DNA from: Desulfobacula sp.
Lineage (GTDB): Bacteria > Desulfobacterota > Desulfobacteria > Desulfobacterales > Desulfobacteraceae
DNA: 38,967 bases
Reading direction: 5' to 3'
Assembly (NCBI RefSeq): GCF_021107415.1
Contig: NZ_JAIOSW010000486.1
Span: forward strand, 1 to 38,967
Positions within the stretch are counted from its first letter, which is position 1. Every line of letters starts with the position of its first letter. Under the pieces are notes generated by a model. It saw only the letters and a program-made list of their open reading frames with translations. It did not search any database and was not told the origin of the DNA. A program made the translations under genes and the position numbers. This document shows positions 17,919 to 24,774 of this stretch, piece by piece.

Positions 17919-18108
17919 TGATTAAAACTGGTATTTCCACTTGTTATAAATTGTATCAGCTCCACAATGATTTCTAAAACTCTACAAATAAGATGCAAAT
18001 GTTATACCAGCAAAAATCAAGGCAACCCGGGAGAACATACAAAAGCTTTAATACACGGGAAAAGCCATGTTTCATATAAAAATTCCGTAAAAAACATGAC
18101 CCACTCAC

Positions 18109-18147
18109 TATGAAAAACTTTTCATATTTTATGAAAAGTTTTTCATA
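18109..18147. promoter_or_regulatory. Two tandem palindromic operator-like sites, 21 bp apart
   Basis: TATGAAAAACTTTTCATA (18109-18126) and TATGAAAAGTTTTTCATA (18130-18147) are each a palindrome of form TATGAAAA-N2-TTTTCATA, and they are also exact reverse complements of each other. Their centres are 21 bp apart, two helical turns. This is the geometry expected for two dimers of a regulator binding side by side. The site lies about 190 bp before the caspase-like gene and 140 bp before the oxidoreductase gene. The regulator is unknown. Confidence 0.65.
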
Positions 18148-18225
18148 AAAATAGGAACTTTTTTTCCTAAATGATATTCAATCAATCTGAACCAGGTTTA
18201 AATATTTTCTGATTTAAAAATATTA

Positions 18226-18254
18226 TTGACAAATAATATCGAATGGTTTAACCA
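18226..18254 (+). promoter_or_regulatory. Candidate promoter with FadR/GntR-type operator
   Basis: TTGACA (18226-18231) is a perfect -35 hexamer. TGGTTTAACCA (18244-18254) fits the FadR-subfamily operator form TNGTNNNACNA exactly and would overlap the -10 region, although the -10 hexamer itself is weak (TAACCA at 17-bp spacing). The first gene starts at 18289. The FadR-like regulator encoded at 21547, in the same gene set, is the obvious candidate to bind here. Confidence 0.6.
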
Positions 18255-18288
18255 TTAGCATGGCAAAATTGTATATTCAGGAGAGACT

Positions 18289-20364
18289 ATGACAAATAAT
18301 AGAATTAACGCTCACCCGATTTTAGATGTTCCCCAAAAAGAGACAATCTCTTTTTATTGGAACAAATCAAAACTTGTGGGCAAAAAGAATGAAATGATAT
18401 CGTCTGCACTTTTTGCAAACAATATAAAGATATTCGGTCATCACCATAAAGATGGGTCTGCCCAGGGAATTTTTTGTGCCAACGGGCAATGTGCGAAATG
18501 CACGGTCATTGCCAACGGCATACCCGTTAAAGCCTGTATGACCGGTATCAAAGAAAATATGATTGTTGAAAGTGTTGAAGGACTGCCCAAACTTCCTGAT
18601 GTGGATGAAAATCCGCAAATCAGCAATATTGAACATACAGCCACTGATGTACTTGTCATTGGCGGCGGGCCCGCAGGGCTGTCTGCATCCATTCAATTGG
18701 AAGAACATAAGATCAACACCATTCTGGTGGACGATAAGGATGAGCTTGGCGGAAAACTAGTGCTGCAGACCCATAAATTTTTCGGTTCTGTGGAAGACTC
18801 CCATGCCGGTATGCGCGGCATGGATATCGGTCGCATGCTGGCTCAAAAAGTTGAAGACAGCACGCATATTGATGTCTGGAAAAATAGTACCGTGCTTTAT
18901 GTATTTGATGACAAAAAAGTGGGCATCCTTAAAGACGGAGTCTATAAAATTGTCACCCCTAAAGTGATTTTAAATGCTGCCGGGGCCCGGGAAAAATTTT
19001 TAAGATTCAAAGGCAATTCATTGTCCGGGGTATATGGCGCAGGAGCCTTCCAGACCCTTGTGAACCGGGATCTTATCAAACCCACGGAAAAACTCTTTAT
19101 CATTGGCGGTGGCAATGTAGGCATTATTGCCGGATACCATGCCCTGCAGGCCGGTATAAACGTTGTGGGCCTTTGTGAAGCCCTGCCCCAATGCGGGGGA
19201 TACAAGGTTCATGAAGACAAGCTCAAAAGACTTGGCGTTCCCATATACACTTCCCATTCCATTGTATCGGCCAATGGAAAAGAATCGGTTTCTTCGGTTA
19301 CCATTGCCGGGATCGATAAAAACTTCCAGGTTCTTGAGGGCACTGAAAAAACCTTTGAGTGTGACACAATTCTTATTGCCGTGGGGCTTGAATCTGTTTC
19401 AGAATTTACAGAAGAAGCTCAATCCGCCGGCATCAAGGTCTTTGCCGCAGGAGATGCTTCTGAAATAGCCGAAGCATCATCCGCCATGTTCAATGGTAAA
19501 ATCGCAGGATTAAAAGTGGTTCAGCACTTCATTCCTGATGCAAAGCAGATCCCAAAAGCCTGGTATGAAAAAGCAGATATCCTCAAATCCCATCCAGGCC
19601 CTGTCCAGAAGCTTGAAGCCCCGGCCGATGAAAAGGGAATCTTTCCGGTCATTCACTGCAAGCAGGAAATCCCCTGCAACCCCTGCAGTACAATCTGCCC
19701 TGAAGGCTCCATTCAAATGCAGGGAGATCCCATTAAAGGTCTGCCCAAATTTGACGGTGAATGCAAGGGATGCATGAAATGCCTTACCATTTGTCCGGGA
19801 CTTGCCATTACCCTGGTGGATTACAGGAAAGATCAGGACAATCCTGTGGTCTTTCTTCCCTATGAAATCGCCAATATTAAAGTCAAAAAAGGGGATGACA
19901 TCGCCCTGGTTGATGTGGATGGAAATCCTCTGGGCACTTATACGGCGCTTGGGGCAAAGGCAACAAAAGAAAGCGATCGGACCCAGATTGTAAGGGTCAG
20001 AGTGCCTGGGGATATTGCTAAAAAGGTAGTGGCGTTTACCATCCAGGAAAAAGAAGTTACCCGGGAACTGACCCGGAAAATCCCCCATGATCATATACAA
20101 GACGATGAAGTGATCTGCCTTTGTGAAAGAGTAACAGCAGGTGAGATCAGGGATCTTGTCAGAAAAGGCATTACAGATATGAACCAGATCAAGGCCATTT
20201 CAAGGGCCGGCATGGGACCCTGCGGGTATAAAACCTGTGAAAACCTGATGAAACAGATCTTCTGGGCAGAAAAAACAGCCCAGGAAGATATCGTCAACAA
20301 TGTTCGGCGCCCCCTGTATATTGAAGTTCCCTTGGGTAAATTTGCCAATGGAGGTCAAAAATGA
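18289..20364 (+). CDS. Multi-iron-sulfur FAD/NAD oxidoreductase, electron-transfer subunit of an amino-acid dehydrogenase
   Basis: This 691-residue fusion has four parts. A plant-type 2Fe-2S domain carries C63, C68, C71 and C83. A two-dinucleotide flavoprotein follows, with FAD motif GGGPAG (125-130) and NAD-type motif GGGNVG (272-277). Two 4Fe-4S ferredoxin motifs use C457/C463/C466/C470 and C492/C495/C498/C502. A C-terminal BFD-like 2Fe-2S module has C610-x-C612 and C645-x4-C650. The organisation matches the alpha-type subunits of heteromeric sarcosine oxidase, dye-linked proline dehydrogenase and opine or HCN-synthase-type systems. These take electrons from a DAO-family partner, and here the partner gene overlaps by 4 bp (ATGA). 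The start is backed by AGGAGAG. The substrate and final electron acceptor are unknown; in an anaerobe, ferredoxin, NAD or quinone are the likely choices. Confidence 0.88.
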   Translation: MTNNRINAHPILDVPQKETISFYWNKSKLVGKKNEMISSALFANNIKIFGHHHKDGSAQGIFCANGQCAKCTVIANGIPVKACMTGIKENMIVESVEGLPKLPDVDENPQISNIEHTATDVLVIGGGPAGLSASIQLEEHKINTILVDDKDELGGKLVLQTHKFFGSVEDSHAGMRGMDIGRMLAQKVEDSTHIDVWKNSTVLYVFDDKKVGILKDGVYKIVTPKVILNAAGAREKFLRFKGNSLSGVYGAGAFQTLVNRDLIKPTEKLFIIGGGNVGIIAGYHALQAGINVVGLCEALPQCGGYKVHEDKLKRLGVPIYTSHSIVSANGKESVSSVTIAGIDKNFQVLEGTEKTFECDTILIAVGLESVSEFTEEAQSAGIKVFAAGDASEIAEASSAMFNGKIAGLKVVQHFIPDAKQIPKAWYEKADILKSHPGPVQKLEAPADEKGIFPVIHCKQEIPCNPCSTICPEGSIQMQGDPIKGLPKFDGECKGCMKCLTICPGLAITLVDYRKDQDNPVVFLPYEIANIKVKKGDDIALVDVDGNPLGTYTALGAKATKESDRTQIVRVRVPGDIAKKVVAFTIQEKEVTRELTRKIPHDHIQDDEVICLCERVTAGEIRDLVRKGITDMNQIKAISRAGMGPCGYKTCENLMKQIFWAEKTAQEDIVNNVRRPLYIEVPLGKFANGGQK

Positions 20365-21527
20365 AAAAGTATGATGTTATCATTATCGGTGCAGGTTCTG
20401 TTGGTATACCTGCTGCTTTGTCCCTGGCTGAAAACAAAGTCAAGATCCTTGTCATTGATGCACTTGCGTCCCCGGGTCAGGGTCAGAACAAAAAGGCCAT
20501 CGGCGGCATCAGGGCCACCCATTCCGATAAAGGAAAAATTACCACCTCCTTAAGAAGTATTGAAATTTTTTCCACCTGGAAAGAGATACATGGCGATGAT
20601 ATCGGCTGGATTCAGAACGGGTACAGTTTTCCCGCCTATACAGATGAAGATGCCAGAAAATTAAAGGATTTGATGAAAATCCAAAAATCTTTTAACCTGG
20701 ATATTGACTGGCTGACCCCGGTCGAATATCTTAAAATCGTACCCGGTATTAATAAAAAAAACCTGAAAGGCTCAACCTATTCGCCAAAGGATGGCAGTGC
20801 CTCCCCCCTGCTGGCCATTCAAGCCTTTTATTTTAAAAGCCTTGAATATGGTGCCCAATATAAATTTAAAGAAACCGTTTGTGCCATCACCATTGCAAGT
20901 GACAAAGAAATAAAAATAAAAACCGACAAAGATGAATACACAGCCGCCAAGGTCATCAATGCCGCCGGCAACACTGCACGGGAGATGGGACAGATGATCG
21001 GCCTTGATTTCCCGGTTGAACCGGACAGCCATGAAGGTGCCATTACAGAACCGGTCCAAAGATTTTTCGGTCCCATGGTCGTTGATTTAAGACCTTCCCA
21101 GGATCCGGCCACGGAAGATTCAGCCAATTTCTATTTTTACCAGAACAATGAGGGCCAGGTGATTTTCTGCCTGACGCCCAAACATCTGATGAAAGGGACA
21201 GATAGTGAAGCCACATCCGTATTCCTTCCCCAGGTGGCAAAACGGATGGTGGCTCTCTTTCCAAAGCTTGCCAATCTTAAAGTCAGGCGAACCTGGAGGG
21301 GACAATACCCCATGACACCTGACGGGTTCCCCATTGTCGGAGAAACAAAAGAATTTCCTAATTTTATTAATGCCATCGGCATGTGCGGCCAGGGCTATAT
21401 GTTAGGGCCAGGGCTTGGAGAATTATTAGCCAGAATTGTGACTTGCGAGTTGACACAAGAGGATATAGATGTTCTAAAACATTTTAATTTATACAGAGAT
21501 TTCTCAGGAATAGAACAATTCAAATAG
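20361..21527 (+). CDS. DAO-family FAD-dependent oxidoreductase, catalytic subunit
   Basis: This 388-residue protein has an N-terminal Rossmann FAD motif (VIIIGAGSVGIPAALSLA, GAGSVG at 10-15) and the DAO layout of glycine oxidase, sarcosine oxidase beta and HcnC-like proteins. It has a GG-x-R-A segment (IGGIRATHS) near the flavin and a C-terminal PMTPDGFPIVGE and GMCGQGYMLGPGLGELLA, the typical second FAD-contact region. Such enzymes oxidise the C-N bond of amino or imino acids. The start codon overlaps the stop of the iron-sulfur flavoprotein gene, which strongly suggests a stoichiometric complex in which this subunit oxidises substrate and the partner carries electrons away. The substrate is not readable; proline, sarcosine, an opine or a D-amino acid are all possible. 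Confidence 0.88.
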   Translation: MKKYDVIIIGAGSVGIPAALSLAENKVKILVIDALASPGQGQNKKAIGGIRATHSDKGKITTSLRSIEIFSTWKEIHGDDIGWIQNGYSFPAYTDEDARKLKDLMKIQKSFNLDIDWLTPVEYLKIVPGINKKNLKGSTYSPKDGSASPLLAIQAFYFKSLEYGAQYKFKETVCAITIASDKEIKIKTDKDEYTAAKVINAAGNTAREMGQMIGLDFPVEPDSHEGAITEPVQRFFGPMVVDLRPSQDPATEDSANFYFYQNNEGQVIFCLTPKHLMKGTDSEATSVFLPQVAKRMVALFPKLANLKVRRTWRGQYPMTPDGFPIVGETKEFPNFINAIGMCGQGYMLGPGLGELLARIVTCELTQEDIDVLKHFNLYRDFSGIEQFK

Positions 21528-21546
21528 GAGCCTTGCAAACAAATCA

Positions 21547-22266
21547 ATGTTTAAAAAAGCCAAGCAAAGCAGAGTATTCCAGGATGTGGTTGAGCAGATA
21601 CAGGATGCCATTATAAACGGCAAACTTGAACCCGGCACAAAGCTTCCGCCGGAACGGGAATTAAAAGACAGGTTCAATACCAGCCGTGGAACCTTAAGAG
21701 AAGCTTTAAGAGTGCTTGAGCAAAAAGGGCTCATTGAGATCAAACTGGGCGTCACAGGCGGCGCTATTGTCAAACGCATTGATGCCGAGCCCATTGTTGA
21801 ATCCCTGGCCCTTTTAATCCGTTCAGGAGGTGTCTCCCTTGAACACCTTGCAGAATTTAGAATCAAAATCGAGGGCAGCCTGGTAGAACTGGCTGCCACT
21901 CGTGCCACAAAAAAAGACATCGAGAAACTGGAATCCATCTATAATCAAGCAAAAGCCTTTTTTGAAAAAAATGACTGGGAAAATTTTTTAAAGACCGATG
22001 AGAAAGCGCATACCTATATCGGCACCATGACACGGAACCCCGTGTTTCAGTTTGTACAAAAAAGTATTCATGACAATATTCACCAATACTATGAAGAATA
22101 CCTTCCCATGAACAAGCAAAGAACCCTTGAAAACCTCACAGACTTTGAAAAAATCATTGATGCCATGAAAGCCAATGACGCTAAGACCGCTTCAGAAATT
22201 ATGATGGATCATGTTAAGCGGTTCAGTGATAAAATGCAGGAAAAAATAAATAATAATTCCAAATAA
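21547..22266 (+). CDS. FadR-subfamily GntR transcriptional regulator
   Basis: This 239-residue protein has an N-terminal GntR winged helix (about 10-75: VEQIQDAIINGKLEPGTKLPPERELKDRF...SRGTLREALRVLEQKGLI) and a C-terminal all-helical FCD effector domain (about 90-220). Acidic and histidine residues in the right places (DEKAH, then NIHQYYEEY and MDHV) suggest a metal-dependent carboxylate-binding pocket. FCD regulators usually repress catabolic operons until an organic acid or amino-acid-derived ligand binds. It lies 19 bp after the DAO gene in the same direction. The TGGTTTAACCA site before the first gene of the set fits its expected operator, so negative autoregulation is inferred. Confidence 0.92.
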   Translation: MFKKAKQSRVFQDVVEQIQDAIINGKLEPGTKLPPERELKDRFNTSRGTLREALRVLEQKGLIEIKLGVTGGAIVKRIDAEPIVESLALLIRSGGVSLEHLAEFRIKIEGSLVELAATRATKKDIEKLESIYNQAKAFFEKNDWENFLKTDEKAHTYIGTMTRNPVFQFVQKSIHDNIHQYYEEYLPMNKQRTLENLTDFEKIIDAMKANDAKTASEIMMDHVKRFSDKMQEKINNNSK

Positions 22267-22268
22267 GT

Positions 22269-23096
22269 CTACCCTTTGTTCGTTTCATAATGGCGGACAG
22301 CAGACCTTACTCCGTTGATCATGCTGACATTTCCAAAACAAAAATATTTAATCATATAATCTTCTTTTAGATTTAAAGCCTTGAATATCTGTTTTTCAGA
22401 AACCCCTTTTTTCCAGAGAACAATGATGTTGCCATACAGCTCTTCTAAAAATCCAAGTTTTTTTTCTATATGTTTTTTACCGTGTTCAAGCTTTGGATAG
22501 TGGCAGCACAAAAGGGTTTGAAAGTCCAATTTAAGAATCTTCTTCAAAGATGCAATCTGGATTCCCATATCTTCATCTTCACGAAAAAACTTGATTTTAT
22601 CAGCAAGGTAAAGGTCCCCTGAAAACAAAACACCTGCATCTTTTAAAAAATAACTTGTATGATCTTTGGAATGCCCGGGTGTGTGAACTGGAACCATGTC
22701 ACCCAGAGCTGTTTTAATGCTTTGTGGAACAAGCTCCATGCTTAACGGCATGGCTTTCCCCCACATATATTTTTGATAGGGCAAAATATGAAACCGGGCT
22801 TTCATCTTTTCTTTTGTCAAAGGATGCCCAAATACCCGCACATCAAATGCCTGCTTTATGGCTGCTGCATTACCACTGTGATCTTCATGGTGGTGGGTTA
22901 AAAATATCCTTTTTATATTATGGGCCCCGGCAATTTCAAGAGCTTCTTTTTCCATATGAGATTGTCCGGTATCCATCATCAGGTCATCAAACACATAGCA
23001 ATAGACCGTCATCATAGGTTGACCAAACAAAGACCAGCCAAGTTTAAACCCTTTGATTCCCTTCAAATCATATGTTTTATAAAGCCGCATAATCAA
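22269..23096 (-). CDS. Metallo-beta-lactamase fold hydrolase
   Basis: This is a 275-residue MBL-fold protein. The metal motif is THHHEDHSG (H68-x-H70-x-D72-H73), followed by H142 in HTPGHSKDHTSY, D161 in LFSGDLYLAD and H199 in CCHYP, a complete dinuclear metal site. The layout matches glyoxalase-II-like and general MBL hydrolases that cleave thioesters or lactones. Its C-terminal helical part (about 205-275) is family-variable. It is convergent with the regulator gene, whose stop lies only 2 bp away, so there is no room for a terminator between them. It may share a metabolic role with the surrounding amino-acid oxidation genes, but nothing in the sequence proves that. Confidence 0.87.
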   Translation of the reverse strand: MIMRLYKTYDLKGIKGFKLGWSLFGQPMMTVYCYVFDDLMMDTGQSHMEKEALEIAGAHNIKRIFLTHHHEDHSGNAAAIKQAFDVRVFGHPLTKEKMKARFHILPYQKYMWGKAMPLSMELVPQSIKTALGDMVPVHTPGHSKDHTSYFLKDAGVLFSGDLYLADKIKFFREDEDMGIQIASLKKILKLDFQTLLCCHYPKLEHGKKHIEKKLGFLEELYGNIIVLWKKGVSEKQIFKALNLKEDYMIKYFCFGNVSMINGVRSAVRHYETNKG

Positions 23097-23220
23097 TGCC
23101 CTTTATAAGCTGTTTTTAAAATTTTTCAAAGCCCAAAAATTACCATGAATACTCTTGCTATTTTAAACCCATATCCTTTATATAAGGATGCATTAAATAA
23201 TTGATTATTTTTTTAATTAA

Positions 23221-24594
23221 ATGAATAAGAGAGAACAGATGAAGACACCACCCAAAAAAACTCCGATTGACCCTTCCATCGTCAAACAGGAAATAGAAAA
23301 AATGGGACTTAAATCCGTTGGCCTTGCCTCCATAAGGGAGCTGAACCGGATTGTAAATAATATTGAAGTAGCTGCCAATGAAAAATATATCCGCATGGAA
23401 ATGGGGGTGCCGGGTTTCGATCCCCCGAAAATAGCAGTGGATGCGGAAATCAAAGCTTTAAAAAGAGGGGTTGGCTCAAAATACCCGCCCTTTGACGGTA
23501 TCCCTGAATTAAAACTTGAAATATCCCGGTTTGTTAAACGCTTTATTGATGTGGACATCAAGCTTGAATCCTGTTTTCCCACGGTGGGCTCCATGCAGGG
23601 ATGCTATATGGCCATGATGTGCACCACCCGAAGGTTGAAAGACAAAAACAAAATCCTCTTCATAGATCCGGGCTTCCCTGTCAACAAACGCCAGGCTAGC
23701 GTCATTGGCGTGCCCTATGATAATTTTGATGTATATGAATTCAGGGGTGACAAACTCAAACCAAAACTTGAATCCTATCTTGAAAAAGGCGATATTGCCT
23801 CCCTTATGTATTCCAATCCCAACAACCCTGCCTGGATCTGCTTCACCGATCAGGAGCTTCAGATCATTGGCGAGCTGGCCACAAAGTATGACTGCATCGT
23901 CATGGAAGACCTGGCCTATTTTGGCATGGATTTCAGGAAAGACTATTCCATCCCCGGAAAAAAACCCTTTATCCCCTCTGTTGCTAAATATACAGACAAT
24001 TACATCCTGCTCATTTCAAGTTCCAAAGCCTTTTCCCTAGCGGGCCAGAGAATCGGCATGACCGCCATCCCGGACAAACTGTTTAACTCTGAAGGAAATA
24101 ATCTTGAACCTTATTTCGGCTCCAATAATTTTGGTTATGCTTACATTTTCGGTGCCATGTATGCCTTAAGTTCCGGTGTTTCCCATACCAACCAGTGGGG
24201 GCTTACAGGTCTTTTAAAGGCGGTCAACAATGGTGACTATAATTTTGTGGAAAGTGTCAAAGAGTATGGAGACCGGGCAAAGGTCATGAAAAAACTTTTC
24301 ACGGACAATGGCTTTCAGATTGTCTATGACATGGATGAGGATGAAAAAATAGCCGATGGATTTTATTTTACCATTTCATATCCCGGGTTCAGTGGGATCG
24401 AACTGGTAGAAGAACTCCTTTACTATGGCATCAGCGCTATTTCTCTGACCACCACGGGAAGTGACAGACATGAAGGGTTGCGGGCATGTGTTTCTCTGAC
24501 AGGGCAGGAGAGGTTCAAAGATCTTGAAGGCCGCTTGCAATCCTTTGAAAAGGATCATCCAGAAGGAAGTGATTTTAAAGTTATCAATTTGTAA
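23221..24594 (+). CDS. Class I/II pyridoxal-phosphate aminotransferase
   Basis: This 457-residue fold-type I aminotransferase shows SNPNNPAW (198-205), the PLP ring-binding MEDLAYFGMD (D230, Y233) and the Schiff-base lysine K269 in SSSKAFSLAGQRIG, with R277 following. The C-terminal GLRACVSL holds the substrate-carboxylate arginine. The N-terminal extension before residue 35 is longer than in aspartate-aminotransferase relatives. The first ATG (23221) has no ribosome binding site; the in-frame ATG at 23239 is preceded by GAGAGAA, so translation may start at MKTPPKK instead. It lies just beyond the oxidoreductase and regulator set and could feed or drain the same amino or keto acid pool. Substrate specificity is unknown. 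Confidence 0.88.
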   Translation: MNKREQMKTPPKKTPIDPSIVKQEIEKMGLKSVGLASIRELNRIVNNIEVAANEKYIRMEMGVPGFDPPKIAVDAEIKALKRGVGSKYPPFDGIPELKLEISRFVKRFIDVDIKLESCFPTVGSMQGCYMAMMCTTRRLKDKNKILFIDPGFPVNKRQASVIGVPYDNFDVYEFRGDKLKPKLESYLEKGDIASLMYSNPNNPAWICFTDQELQIIGELATKYDCIVMEDLAYFGMDFRKDYSIPGKKPFIPSVAKYTDNYILLISSSKAFSLAGQRIGMTAIPDKLFNSEGNNLEPYFGSNNFGYAYIFGAMYALSSGVSHTNQWGLTGLLKAVNNGDYNFVESVKEYGDRAKVMKKLFTDNGFQIVYDMDEDEKIADGFYFTISYPGFSGIELVEELLYYGISAISLTTTGSDRHEGLRACVSLTGQERFKDLEGRLQSFEKDHPEGSDFKVINL

Positions 24595-24678
24595 AATAAT
24601 TTGTACGTAATTGTGAGTGGTCTTTCTATAGGAGCTACGCCTGTTTATTTTTTACAAAATATTAATGACTATAATCTT

Positions 24679-24707
24679 TTGACAATTAAATATTTATTTA
24701 ATATAAG
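24679..24707 (+). promoter_or_regulatory. Sigma-70-type promoter of the ATPase gene
   Basis: TTGACA (24679-24684) is followed after 17 bp by TATAAG (24702-24707), giving a near-consensus promoter. The start of transcription would be near 24714, leaving a leader of about 60 bases before the ATG at 24775. Confidence 0.6.
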
Positions 24708-24774
24708 GCCATAGAAAAGGTTCCCCTTGGTTTCACTGACCAGATATTATAAGTTTGTTTAATAACAGAAAAAG

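Larger units (their letters stand above)
17919..18288. other. 370-bp divergent promoter region
   Basis: This AT-rich region separates the minus-strand caspase operon from the plus-strand oxidoreductase operon. It holds two tandem 18-bp palindromes (18109-18147), a likely promoter starting at 18226, a FadR-like operator (18244-18254) and a ribosome binding site (AGGAGAG) before the ATG at 18289. No gene is visible in it. Confidence 0.7.

Noticed and set aside
19510..20100. 196-residue open frame on the minus strand inside the iron-sulfur flavoprotein gene
   Set aside because: It is antisense to a strongly supported gene covering the BFD-like and ferredoxin motifs, has no ribosome binding site or recognisable domain, and reflects codon bias of the real gene.
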